In this document: one piece after another, positions 45,465-55,648 of the stretch | How the letters are laid out: each line of letters starts with the position of its first letter | Numbering within the stretch: position 1 is the stretch's first letter | NCBI GenBank assembly: GCA_030220185.1 | Contig: JASPKZ010003440.1 | Location: forward strand, 226,001-290,000 | From: Diploptera punctata | Lineage: Eukaryota; Arthropoda; Insecta; Blattodea; Blaberidae | DNA length: 64,000 nucleotides | Direction of reading: 5' to 3' | Position numbers and translations under genes: made by a program | The notes under the pieces: generated by a model | What the model saw: only the letters and a program-made list of their open reading frames with translations | What the model was told of the DNA's origin: nothing | The model's database searches: none

Positions 45465-46292
45465 ATATTTAATTTTAGGAAGTTATATTTTGAGGTTATT
45501 TTAATTATATTATTTTTGGTCTGGACATCTTACCTCAATATTAATGTTGATTTGTTCTTGGACATGTTTCAAAACAATTCTCTGTTTTATCTTCAGCTTT
45601 CCCAGACTGGTTTTATTTATGTTGCATTATGTTGCACCACCTGGATGTCGATGTCAGCTCCATCCTGTGGTTGGCCAAAGAACCTCCAAACAAGGTCACC
45701 CTCCATCGGAATATCAAAATTCATAACTCTGTTTCTGTTCTTCTGAATATAAATTTTTTCCCAAATAGTCAGCTCGTTTGTATTTTCTAACTGTTTTAAT
45801 AATTTAGTGTCTGAATTTATATTATGTTTTTCAGACCAAACATGAGCAGCAACTGCAGATTTTTCAATTTCTCCATTTTTAATATTTCTTATGTGTTCTT
45901 TGGTTCTAATTTTTAGGTTTCTTTTTGTTTTCCCTATATATATCTTTTCACAACCCATGCATTCAATTTGATATATTCCTGACTTTTTATTTTTATCAGT
46001 TTTTTCATTTTTGTTGGTTTTTATTAGTTTATTTAAACTGTAGTTATTTTTTGGTGCTAATTTAATATTAAACTTCTCAAATATATTTTGAAATTTATTA
46101 TGTACCCAGGGGTGATATGTGAATTTCCTATATTTTTTCATAGGTGGTTCTTCTTTTTCAAGATTACTTCTGTTTATCATTTTTTGTTTTTTATACTTTT
46201 CTATCCTTTTATGTACCATTTTTTTTGAAAACATGTCCAAGAACAAATCAACATTAATATTGAGGTAAGATGTCCAGACCAAAAATAATATA
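45465..46292. mobile_element. Palindrome-ended mini-PLE P15, 14-bp TSD
   Basis: TSD ATTAGTATCCTTTA at 45451-45464 and 46293-46306. Outer arms (GGTCTGGACATCTTACCTC, TTGTTCTTGGACATGTTT) are perfect complements over about 55-75 bp. The left tail TTAGGAAGTTATATTTTGAGG is absent on the right. The body is a single intact ORF. Same construction as P14 but with a short inverted arm on the side away from the tail. Confidence 0.9.
45617..46282 (-). CDS. Intact GIY-YIG endonuclease ORF of P15 (221 aa)
   Basis: The first 18 codons lie in the inverted arm (MVWTSYLNINVDLFLDMF), so the start is probably artificial. Then comes the PLE linker (IEKYKKQKMINRSNLEKEE, KFTYHPWVHNKFQNIF, IKLAPKNNYSLNKLI), then SGIYQIECMGCEKIYIGKTK (GIY, C..C, YIG), IRTKEHIRNIKNGEIEKSA, VAAHVWSEKH, NELTIWEKIYIQKN and VWRFFGQP. 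All GIY-YIG core positions I can judge are intact, with no stop over 221 codons. No RT domain. It could act in trans with a full PLE. It lies in the PLC intron on the same strand as the host gene. Confidence 0.8.
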   Translation of the reverse strand: MVWTSYLNINVDLFLDMFSKKMVHKRIEKYKKQKMINRSNLEKEEPPMKKYRKFTYHPWVHNKFQNIFEKFNIKLAPKNNYSLNKLIKTNKNEKTDKNKKSGIYQIECMGCEKIYIGKTKRNLKIRTKEHIRNIKNGEIEKSAVAAHVWSEKHNINSDTKLLKQLENTNELTIWEKIYIQKNRNRVMNFDIPMEGDLVWRFFGQPQDGADIDIQVVQHNAT

Positions 46293-46309
46293 ATTAGTAT
46301 CCTTTATTA

Positions 46310-47430
46310 ACTCATCGGCAACTTTTTTTACTGCAGGCATGTGCCAAGGTGGCTTTTACGAAGTGATTCAAATCAAATGGACAAATGAATATCAAAATAA
46401 AATAAACGGTATTGTCACTAAGCCTAAAGTTGTTAAAAGCCACCACCACGATTTTCACGTGCCGCTATGTCTTTTGTTAAATGCCACCCAAGCCATGATC
46501 GGTGTTTTATTGTTTCAACTTGTCATTCATTGCAATAATTTTAACTGAATAACATGTGTGTCTGTCTTTCTTCCCAGTTTATAATGTTGAGTAAAAGGAA
46601 AGAAAAATTAGTTCTGAAGCGGAAAAAAGCAGTGTTGCCACTTAAAGTTAAAATAGAAATGCTCAATCGTTCACTTGTTGGCAAGTTGTTTGCATCCATA
46701 TCACTCTGTTTCAATGTTTAGGAATCAATTGTATGATTCAATAAGAAATCTGAAGACAAAATAAGGAATTCTGTTAATAGAAATTGTTCAAAATCTCTCA
46801 TTAAACTGATTTTATTTTGATAATTTTATTTCTTATTTTGGAACGTATCCCCTATATACCCATACAAATTACCATTCCATATTCATGGTTTCTGTATTTG
46901 TGGCATATTTACGGAACATATCTCCACAAATAAGGAGCATTTACTGTAGTATGCTTGGTCAGTTATTAGACTCTGCCCGCCATACACTTTGAATATTTCT
47001 AAAATTCATTGTAATCACAATTGAGGTTACCTTTTTATGCCCATCTTCCTCAATGTATTAAAACCTTTTGATTATTTATTTTTAGACACATCTTTGGATC
47101 TATAGATGTACCAGTGGTCTATGTTATGAATAGAAGGGGAATTTCTTGAGGAAGAAAGGTATAAAAAGATACTTGTATTGATATTTTTAAAAAGTTTAAT
47201 AAATTTTGAATCAGGTGACACTGCATGAAAGAAAAAGAGTTACCCAATGCTTCAAAATTATGACAACCACAAAACACTGCATGATGAAAGCATCAACTTT
47301 GCTATCTTTCATTATTATAATAATAATAATGTTATTAACACCGGCACTCAATATATATTTTTCAATATCTAGCTACAATATATGCATAATAAGCTGAGTA
47401 ATATAATAATTGATGTTCACTACCTTAATG
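46310..47430. other. Intron, nothing recognised
   Basis: Only chance ORFs. A line of ATTATT near 47311-47330. Confidence 0.45.
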
Positions 47431-47435
47431 ATAAT

Positions 47436-47725
47436 CTAACAACAGAGTATATAAGTATTAATTTCTCTTTGCCATATCTGCTCATCATCATCATCATCAC
47501 CATCAGGTATCATGACAGCTGCTGCCATATTCCAGAAATCAAATGCCATTCCTCTCTGTCCATCCATTGATCTTCCTCCAATCCTCTGATATTCATAGCC
47601 GCTTGTACACCTTCTATCCAAGTTTTCTTCAGTCTTCCTCTCTTCCTCCTTTCCATTGGGATCCATTCCATAATAATTTTAGGTAATCTTTGCTCTGGCA
47701 TTCTGGATATTTGCTCATTCCATTA
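47436..47725 (-). pseudogene. LINE ORF2 C-terminal fragment
   Basis: Minus strand: MPEQRLPKIIMEWIPMERRK then GRLKKTWIEGVQAAMNIRG and EDQWMDREEWHL, typical of an insect LINE C terminus (MPE.R.PK....W.P..RRRGRP...W....). It ends in a GAT repeat tail near 47485-47505. Confidence 0.75.
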
Positions 47726-47829
47726 AAAATGTTCTGGTCTTATTGTTTGTCTTATAATGAAACCCTGTGTCATATACAATTTTCCAGAGACTATCGACTA
47801 AGTTCAAGTCAATAAAATTATTTAGCCAG

Positions 47830-48500
47830 CTATGCATCTTACCTCATATTTTGTAGATTTCTTGAGAGCATGTTTCAGTATGCCTTCATACCATTTTAGC
47901 TCTTTCTAACTGTTGAATTGTTGGTTGGTGATCCTGAATGTTGCTTCCACTTCCCTCTATAGGTTGACCGATGAACTTCCAAATGAAATCCTTTTCCTCA
48001 GAAATTTCAAAATTCATGACTTTTTCCTTGTACTTCTGGATGTAAATTCTTTCCCCAAATTGTCAGTTCTTTAGATTTTTCTAACTGTTTTAATAATTAT
48101 GCATTCACTTTTATTCTATGCTTTTCTGACCAAACATGAGCAGCTAATGCAGATTTATTTACTTCCCCATTTTTAAATTTCTAAGATGTTCTTTCATTCC
48201 AATGTTCAAACTTCATTTTTCTTAGTTTTGATTAGTTAATTTAGACTGTAATCACTTTTTGGTGCCAAATTAATATTAAATTTGTTGATTCTTTTTTATT
48301 TAATATATGCCCAAGGATGATATGTAAATTTTCTATATTTCTTATAAATTTCTTTTTTGGTCTGAAGAGTACTTTCATTGATCAATTTTTGTTTTTTGGA
48401 CCTGTTTATTTTTATGTGAATTAATTTTCCTTCAAAACCATTCTATTTTGCTACCGGTATCTTTATTGCATGTTTTTTCTTTATTTAAAAATGTCTCTGC
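47830..48500 (-). mobile_element. Decayed Penelope-like element, GIY-YIG region
   Basis: The left end has CTTACCTCATATTTTGTAG. The minus strand gives FIWKFIGQP.EGSGS, MNFEISEEKDF, ELTIWG.NLHPEV and SALAAHVWSEKH-like pieces with frameshifts. The YIG half of the domain is partly deleted. Confidence 0.7.
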
Positions 48501-49020
48501 TCATGGGAATGTTTACTGGTCTATATGTTAAGCTATTGAAAACTGCCAGTTTATGTGCAATGTGGTTGATTCAAAACTGATGATGGGACTAGTCCTGAAA
48601 GCGCTACAAATAAATAACTAATAAAGTTGAGAGACAGACCGTTTAGGTAAATATTTCATCATTTTTTATTTTAATTTTGAATAATACCTCAACGGAACTT
48701 CATCATGAATCTTATTAATGTTGACTATGCAGCCAGTGAGGCTAAAATTAAACTATAAAATTCAATGAAATGTCAATTCAACAAGCGAAAGAGAAAATGA
48801 AAACTGAATGATTTTTATAAAACCATTGACAGTGATGAAACTTATACACAGAAATTCCATTTGTTTGTAATTCTCAAGTACCTACAGGGTGATTTTTTTT
48901 TCTGGTTTATTTACTAAATCCTCAATTTTAGAGCTACAAAGACAGAATGACAATTTGTGATGCAGATCGTAGTTTGAGAAATGCTGACCAACACAAGCAA
49001 ATGACATGTAATATCTAAGT
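48501..49020. other. Intron near the linker exon, nothing recognised
   Basis: No coding or repeat feature recognised. Confidence 0.4.
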
Positions 49021-49023
49021 CAC

Positions 49024-49196
49024 CTGATGAAGATTTGCTTGCTCCATCTCTGGTCTGGATTCTTCCTCAGAATCACTATCAGAAGCTTTCCCAGCTGGTG
49101 AAACTTTCTTCGCTTTAACAAGTATCTTTTTCTTCAGCACTTCTGGTGAAGGCAAGAAAGGCATATGTTCATCAACACATTCTGTGTACAACAAAT
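49024..49196 (-). CDS. PLCD: PLC delta exon: end of X domain and acidic X/Y linker
   Basis: Acceptor gttacag, donor gtgac. The exon encodes 58 residues. First comes LPSPEVLKKKILVKAKK, whose lysines correspond to substrate-phosphate contacts in PLC delta. Then comes a short Ser/Asp/Glu-rich linker (SDSDSEEESRPEMEQ) that typically auto-inhibits the active site. The linker is short, as expected for delta-type enzymes. Confidence 0.93.
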
Positions 49197-49199
49197 CTG

Positions 49200-49685
49200 T
49201 AACAAAACAATAAATCTCCTGTATTCACGTAGACTTTCATCTCCTGTATCCTAAACTGCAATTTTTAAATAATTTAACCCTTGAATTGCTAATTCATCTT
49301 ATAAAAAAGTAGAAAAATTATTCTGTAGAAATTATTTATTTATTTAATGCAGAGGCATTTATATAAATATAATTTGCCTAATAATAACAAAACCACAAAA
49401 AAGAAAAAGAAAACATATAGAAGAAAATAACAAATGTAGCACAATGTTGGGGGTATTTATCCATTCATCTTTTCTATTGGTTATGTTCATCAACATTTCT
49501 ACTCGGGACCTCATGAACTGTAGTCAGAAATGCTGACTACTAACCCATGAGACTAGTCATAAAAATATATAAAACAATTAAAATTCCAGTTATATTACAT
49601 TTAACTGCTAAGGCTTCCTTAGCAAGAAGGTAAATACCATAGAGACTACTGTAGTTTTTTTAAGTTTTTGAAGTTTAAATAAACA
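49200..49685. other. Intron, nothing recognised
   Basis: No coding or repeat feature recognised. Confidence 0.4.
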
Positions 49686-49689
49686 CTTT

Positions 49690-49950
49690 AATAGAATCCC
49701 TACTGGCTTTTAAAAGTAGTGTTTAAAATCCCTAATAAATGTCTTCTTAACTAAGAAGCCGCCATTTGCATAGATAGAAGCCAAGGCTTCAAGCATTTGG
49801 TGCAAGAGAATTACAACGTATATAAGGGAAAAATTTGCATCTAGATTGGAACTTGCCCCGGTAGTTCAGTTGGTAGAGCATTGGCATGGAAAGCCGAAGG
49901 TCCCGGGTTCAAGTCTCAGGCTGGGCGAAAATTTTTCTCTTCAAAATCTG
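49690..49950 (+). repeat. Family C tRNA SINE
   Basis: Body CTACTGGCTTTTAAAAGTAG and AAGCCGCCATTTGCATAGAT, then the tRNA part (49858-49927) with GTAGTTCAGTTGGTAGAGC and CCCGGGTTCAAGTCTC, then AAATTTTTCTCTTC. Confidence 0.8.
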
Positions 49951-50229
49951 TCATAGAGACCGCTTTGCTCCACATTGATATGTATATATATATAATATTC
50001 ATATCAATCAAAATTAATATTTTGAATTCTGAATTAAGCCTGTGATAGAAATTCTGAATAGAAAATGGTAGTTCTCTAGAAATTATACTGGTACCATATT
50101 GTCAATTTCTGTCAAGTTGCAAAACAACAGAAAAAAAATTAATAATTTAATTATTTAAAAATTTTAAAGAATAAAACTAAAATGTTAGCATTTAAAGGAT
50201 ATGATACCAAAAGAGCAAAAATAGTAATT

Positions 50230-50780
50230 GATAAAATTTTATAGCAAGTGGATAGTTTTAAATATGTAGGTTTCAATTTATTGTATGTTAAAATTGAAGA
50301 TATTAATGATAAAATAAATAAATTTAATCTAATGTGTGGCACTATTAAAAGACCCTTGAAAATACAAGAAAATAAACAAAAATTAAATTTTATAAAGTAA
50401 TGGCTGTTCCTGTATTGATGTATGGATCAGAATGTTGGGCGATCACTAAAAGACAAGAACAAAGATTGGAAGCAATTGAGATGAGATTTTTAAGAAATAT
50501 AGCAGGATATACTCTGCTGGATAAGAAAATAAATGAAGATATAAGAAAGAAACTAAATATTTTTAAACTTACAGGTCGAATAATTAAATATAGAAACGTC
50601 TGGAAAGAACATATTGATAGAATGCCAGAGGAAAGATTTCCAAAATTATTGCTGAATTATAAACCACAAAGAATATGGTCTGAACAATTTTAACAATTCT
50701 AGCTTTCATAAAACCGGAACGAGCCAACAGGCTTAAACCTTGGATGATGAAGAAGAGAAGAACAAACAAAAATAAAAACA
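50230..50780 (+). pseudogene. LINE reverse transcriptase C-terminal fragment
   Basis: QVDSFKYVGFNL, then MAVPVLMYGSECWAITKRQE and EMRFLRNIAGYTLLDKKIN, HIDRMPEERFPKLLLNYKP. Same family as 8692-9260. The 3' end AACCGGAACGAGCCAACAGG and a GAAGAAGAGAAG tail follow. Confidence 0.8.
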
Positions 50781-50874
50781 AGTAAAGAATTGAATGTGTG
50801 GGAGAAAGAAGGAAAAGAACCCACATTTTAAGCCATTTTAAACTGAGAAGATTTAATGATTATATATTAAAAAC

Positions 50875-50975
50875 CAAAAGGAAGCTACCACATCTGTAAT
50901 TCCCTAGTAAAGCTGCAAAGCATAGCATGGAAATGTTATGATTGCAGTGAAAGACCCCTCAGGCATAATTACTAT
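50875..50975 (+). repeat. SINE family B 3' fragment
   Basis: GGAAGCTACCACATCTGTAA, TTCCCTAGTAAAGCTGCAA and CATAGCATGGAAATGTTATG match the family B 3' end. Confidence 0.65.
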
Positions 50976-51069
50976 AGAATTGAATATTAATAATTACCAG
51001 ACAATAATAAAAAAATGTTTTATGATTACTCACAGAGGATTGAAGTACAACTTTACAATAAAGAGCTTT

Positions 51070-51335
51070 TTTAATGTTTTTTTTATTATTAATTTCATAC
51101 ATCTCAATGGTGGATAAATCATATTTAAAGAGAAAAATTATACGCTCAGACCGGGACTTGAACCCGGGACCCTTGGTTTTCTAGTCCAAGTGCTCTACCA
51201 TTTGAGCTACCTGAGCAAGTACCGATCTAAACGCAAATCTTTCTCTATATACGTTGTAATTCCCCTAGAAAAACCAAGGGTCACGGGTTCAAGTCCCGGT
51301 CTGAGCGTATAATTTTTCTCTTTAAATATAATTAG
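51070..51335. repeat. Family C SINE, inverted partial pair
   Basis: A full minus-strand tRNA unit at about 51145-51218 (GTAGCTCAAATGGTAGAGC; CCCGGGTTCAAGTCCCGG) is followed directly by the 3' half of a plus-strand unit (51274-51310), so the second copy is truncated. Confidence 0.75.
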
Positions 51336-51369
51336 CTTAAGTTTGACAATATTTTTTTTATTTCAATTA

Positions 51370-52130
51370 CTAGCTAAAACCCAGCATTCGCTGCCACTCC
51401 TAAATAAATGTTAATGTGTTTTTACGTTTAGTTGAATAAGTAAAAGGAAAAATAATTATAAATTTGCTCTCTTCAAGATTGCAGCTAAAACAACCAATAA
51501 ACTGATTAATTCTATTTCCAAACTACCTTTCATACAATCCAAATAGTAAATAAAATTTCATATTCTATAATTTAATATTCAAGCAATCACTATAAGGTAA
51601 AGCCATATCGTAAATATTTTTAGATACAATTACCCTGCATTGCCCGGAAATTTACGTATCCCAATGTACTTGGCATATATGAGCTGAAAGACAAAATTCG
51701 TTATAAAAGAATACCAGCCGTGTGCTGCTATGCTTGCCCAGGAATCTACTTATCCCGATCTTCTTGGCATCAATGAAAGACAAAAATGGTTATTGTGAGT
51801 TATCCGTAAAAGATAAACACATGCTGTCGTGGACTTTTTTGTAGAGTTTTTTGAGATATTCAATTCTGAGTACATTAACTAGGTGTATTTGTTATGGTTT
51901 AGGCAGCATAAGTCATTTAAGTGTCAAAATAGGGACTTTATTTCACGTTTTTCAATACAAAGGGTGATTTTTAGGGGTGAGGGGTTGAGTATTACAACTC
52001 TCTTATAGTCTATGTTCATCCTGGAAATCTCGTGAACATTTTGCAAAAAGCCCTATCACAATCGGATGAACACATAAAATACAAACAAACAAACAAACAA
52101 ACATTCATTTTTATATATTAGATTAACATT
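51370..52130 (+). repeat. Unclassified dispersed repeat, copy 1
   Basis: From ACTAGCTAAAACCCAGCATT to the (CAAA)n run at about 52080-52105 and TTTTTATATATTAG. Its middle part (GAATCTACTTATCCCGATC, GGCAGCATAAGTCATTTAAG) is found inverted at 54360-54760. It ends in a short tandem repeat but has no TSD that I could fix. Confidence 0.65.
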
Positions 52131-52570
52131 TGTTGTACTTTATATAACATATATAATTTCAGTATCAAGAAAATTCCTGTAGATGAAGCATGCCTTCAAA
52201 AAGCTTTGAATTTTAATAATATAACCTAATGAAGATTATAACAAAATATTATAGTTGATGATGACTGTGTTATATAAGGTACAAAAAAAATGTATAATTA
52301 AAATAATTTTCAATGTATAATTAAAATAATTTAAATATTTCAATGGTGTTCAAACATGATTATTAGAAGTATAGATTTTCTTTATTACTATTATTTTCTA
52401 TGAACAGCAATCAGTGGAATCTTTTCCTTCTTATTTTTGCCCATACAATTAATTGTTTTCACTGCAATCTGATACATTTAAATGAATAGATATGAGAAAT
52501 TGAATTTTATTAATTTAAGGCTAAAAATACTCTGCATATTAAAATTTTACACATTCCCAATTTATAGTAA
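52131..52570. other. Intron, nothing recognised
   Basis: Contains a direct repeat of TGTATAATTAAAATAATTT near 52290 and 52313. Nothing else. Confidence 0.45.
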
Positions 52571-52653
52571 GATTAAGGGTCGAATCTTTGAACGCATTAG
52601 ACCGTAAAAGGTGTTCTCTGCTGAGAAAGTTTTATCCTAATACGATTTTGCTT

Positions 52654-52873
52654 CGATGTTCTTATTATTAATCTCATACATCTCAATGATGGATAAATCA
52701 TATTTGAAGAGAAAAATTATACGCTCAGACCTGGACTTGAATCCGGGACCCTTGGTTTTCTAGTCCAAGCGCTCTACCACTCTCAGGTAGCTCAAGTGGT
52801 AGAGCGCTTGGACTAGAAAACCAAGGGTCCCGGGTTCAAGTCCCGGTCTGAGCGTATAATTTTTCTCTTCAAA
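52654..52873. repeat. Palindromic tRNA SINE pair, 13-bp TSD
   Basis: TSD TACGATTTTGCTT at 52641-52653 and 52874-52886. The uninterrupted sequence is known from the sister copies (H1), so the insertion is exact. A minus-strand tRNA unit (52716-52782) and a plus-strand unit (52783-52854) face each other head to head, with almost no spacer at the centre (near 52780-52790). The tRNA parts are nearly identical (CTTGGACTAGAAAACCAAG). Confidence 0.9.
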
Positions 52874-53033
52874 TACGATTTTGCTTACTCAGAAATCTAT
52901 TCATGCGATAATAATTGTTGAAATTCATAAGCTACCTGATGAGGTAACTTAAGATCATAGCTTAAGATAGAAACTTATCGTGAGAATCCCGATGGTAACC
53001 GATGTAGTTTGAAACCTTGCCGCTTTATCCAAG

Positions 53034-53225
53034 ATGTCGGACCTTGAAGACTTCGATCATGTTTTCGGTATATGCAAAAAAGAGGAATTAGATAGAGTCT
53101 GCCAAAGAATTCAACTGGAAGAACAGGAGAATCGGCATAATATTGCGAGATGCAGACGTCATTGTATACGGTATTATTTGCGGGACGCAAGCATAAATGC
53201 ATTCCTCTATAGCAGACAAAAATAA
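53034..53225 (+). CDS. Conserved 63-codon ORF of TIR element H4
   Basis: MSDLEDFDHVFGICKKEELD, RVCQRIQLEEQENRHNIAR, then Arg/His-rich residues and DASINAFLYSRQK. Same length as in H1 with about a dozen substitutions and no gap, although both elements lack any transposase. Function unknown. Confidence 0.5.
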   Translation: MSDLEDFDHVFGICKKEELDRVCQRIQLEEQENRHNIARCRRHCIRYYLRDASINAFLYSRQK

Positions 53226-53389
53226 TGGAAGTGGTTTTATTGCTGAGAATTCTGGGTAATTTCTTGCCAATATTACGAAAACGACGATTTTTATGCATGA
53301 CCAGTTTGTGGGTAGCTAATTTGATTTTTGCTTGCTCACGGTGAGTCAGCTCACCAGTGATTGGAAGTAATTTGAGTAGAGACTTAAAT

Positions 53390-54065
53390 GTTCACCTAAG
53401 CTACCAAGCTTTTTGCAAACTGGGAAATTATGTACTCATTACAATCTTCTTGTTTTAAAGGAATGTTTTGTCAACGAAACAATTCTTCTCTTCTTTCAAA
53501 TACTCTTTTCATTTTTTTTAAAGACCTGGCATCCTATAATTTCTGTTATTTCTTCTAAAAAAAAGTCTTTCTTAGTTTTTATTTTAATTTTTTTCCCATA
53601 ATTTTGTCTTTAAAAATTTTTCTAATGAAATTATTGTGACCAAGTATGTGCCCACAAAGAGATATTTTTTCTACCATTGATTTTGAAGATTAATGATTTC
53701 ATACAGTACTTGTTTGTTTTCATGTCTATCCAATTTGTCTTTGCTAATTGTCTCCATAGCCACAAGTGCATTATATTATTAAATAAGATAAATAATTACA
53801 TAAAATTAATAAAAATAAAATCAAAATCCAACTCTCTACTCAAGAAAAAGCATGCTACCACCTGAACTAGCATGGTGGATTTAGAGGTAAAATTATTCAC
53901 TTAAATGCCCAAGAAAATCAGGTTCTTAGTCCACAGTGCAATAAGGATATATGATGGCTAGACCTGTACTCTGCCCCCACTCTTTACCCAGAAAAGTTTC
54001 TTAGGAGTTTGAGTGGGTTCCAGGCCAGCCTGGACATAAATAGAGAAGAAACAATTTTAATAAAA
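53390..54065. other. Intron, nothing recognised
   Basis: Only chance ORFs; 53560-53640 is T-rich. Confidence 0.45.
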
Positions 54066-54071
54066 TTTATG

Positions 54072-54345
54072 GTGGGAATTAACATTATGAGGTAATTTAT
54101 CTCTATATATATAAATGAGTGTGTGTCTGTCTGTTGTTTGTTTCCTTTATAGACTCAAATCTACTTGACCAATTTGAATGGGGTTTTTACCATCATTTAG
54201 AGAATTTTCTGGGACAATTAACATATGTAACATTATTTAGGCTAAATTTTATCACTCACCTCATATTCTTTTTAAAGAATATGAGGTGAGTGATAAAAGT
54301 TTACCTAAATAAATAATACCCCATAATGTGAATTCCTAAAAAAGT
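54072..54345. mobile_element. PLE tails around a minimal palindrome, P17
   Basis: The tail GGGAATTAACATTATGAGG at 54072. A perfect 30-bp-arm hairpin TTTATCACTCACCTCATATTC and complement at 54248-54298. The second tail CCCATAATGTGAATTCC on the right. 54104-54230 between them is the end of another dispersed repeat (GAGTGTGTGTCTGTCTGT). Confidence 0.6.
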
Positions 54346-54359
54346 AATATATAACATTA

Positions 54360-54760
54360 TCATACATACAATAGGGCCAGAACTAAAATTAAAAAGGGCA
54401 ATAAAAAGTCTCATTTTGGACACTTAAATGGCTTATGCTGCCTAACTATAACAAGTACACCAAATTAATGTACACAGAATTGAACATTTCAAAAAATTCT
54501 ACAAAAAAGTCCATGACAGCACATGTCTATCTTTCATGGATAACTCACAATAACCATTTATGCCTTTCAGCTCATTGATGCCTAGAAGATCGGAATAAGT
54601 AGATTGCCAGGCAATGCCAGGTAATCAGCATGGAGTATTTAAAAATAATTACAATATAAATTCGTAATTATTTTTCTTTTTACTTATTCAACAAAACATA
54701 AAAAAAACATTTAATTTATTTAGGTATAGCAGTGCACACCGAATATTAGCTTGTAATTTA
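54360..54760 (-). repeat. Unclassified dispersed repeat, copy 2
   Basis: Inverse of 51400-51960: GGCTTATGCTGCCTAACTA, AAGTCCATGACAGCACATGT and AGATCGGAATAAGTAGATTG all match. Truncated before the (CAAA)n end. Confidence 0.65.
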
Positions 54761-55044
54761 TATAAGTGAGTCAGAAAGATGGTGATGGCAGAAGTTCAAC
54801 ACTCGGAGTTTTGGCTGAGGATAGAAGTGATGGTTTCAGAAACCAATCCTGTGAGAATCACAAAGTTTTATGAGGTGAGATATAGAAAGTTATTTCAGAC
54901 TCACTTACATATATTAAAAATAAAAAGAAGTGAAGATATATCTTCATTATTATAATGACTAGGATTGATTTTGTGCTGGAGCTATCTGACCTATGTGGAG
55001 TCCAACACTACAGCTACAGTGAAATAAACTGAACTCTAAACTCC

Positions 55045-55385
55045 ATGGTGCAACAGACCTAGAAGGCCCTTGGCCTATCAGTCAGCTGCTGGCCTCACAT
55101 CTACATATGTTATTCATAGAGGTAGACAATCATCCTGCCAGTGTAGGGGTAATATGATCAGCATGTCGGGTCCCCCAGTCATTATAGCTGGTTTTCTCAA
55201 CCTGGAGCTGCTACTTATTGCAGCTCCTCAAATTCCCTATGAAGCTGCGTGGACACTGGTCCCATATTGGCTGAAATTCCATGAGAAAATTTCTTCCCCC
55301 AAGGAGACTCGAACCAGTGGAAGTCCCATAGATCTGTGCCAAGGCTTCTTGCCTTAACCACTCAGCTATGGCACAGAACACAGTG
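55045..55385 (-). repeat. SINE family A copy
   Basis: Minus-strand head GTGCCATAGCTGAGTGGTTAA, B-box region CACTGGTTCGAGTCTCC, body and end (GGCCAAGGGCCTTCTAGG). It ends about 55 bp from the X-domain exon. The GTAAA side flanks do not show a clear TSD. Confidence 0.75.
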
Positions 55386-55439
55386 AAATAACTTCTCGTT
55401 AATTGAAAATTTCTCTAATAAAGCAAACAAATATCTCAC

Positions 55440-55648
55440 CACCCAGGATGTCTTTGAGATGCTTGGCAAGTGTTTCCTGCTGCTTCTCACTGCAATGGTT
55501 TTCTAGCGACAGTATCACTGGATACTCCGACGTGTAGAATGCATATGGCTTGATGGCATCCATGAGAACATCTCTAAATAGAATCTTGGATGTGAGCGTG
55601 TACCCATGTATATAATTGGGTCTCCATCTGGACCATCCCAGCAGTCCA
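55440..55648 (-). CDS. PLCD: PLC delta exon: X domain core, one-base deletion
   Basis: From acceptor tttgcag to donor gtgag. It begins [14 protein letters not shown]. In PLC delta proteins the next residues are HGYT with the second catalytic His. Here the reading frame breaks: the minus strand reads ATATACATGGG where ATATACCATGGG would be needed. The frame then continues, shifted, as [32 protein letters not shown] and KHLKDILG. The exon is 209 nt; the phases of both neighbours require 210. Everything else in the exon is highly conserved. I read this as either a consensus-sequence error or a real inactivating single-base deletion; the sequence alone cannot decide. Confidence 0.9.

Larger units (their letters stand above)
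52577..53383 (+). mobile_element. TIR element H4, interrupted by a SINE palindrome
   Basis: Starts GGGTCGAATC after TAA. The internal sequence matches H1; the right TIR is missing (ends GAGTAGAGAC). A palindromic tRNA SINE (52654-52873) is inserted in TACGATTTTGCTT, which is duplicated. Confidence 0.75.
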
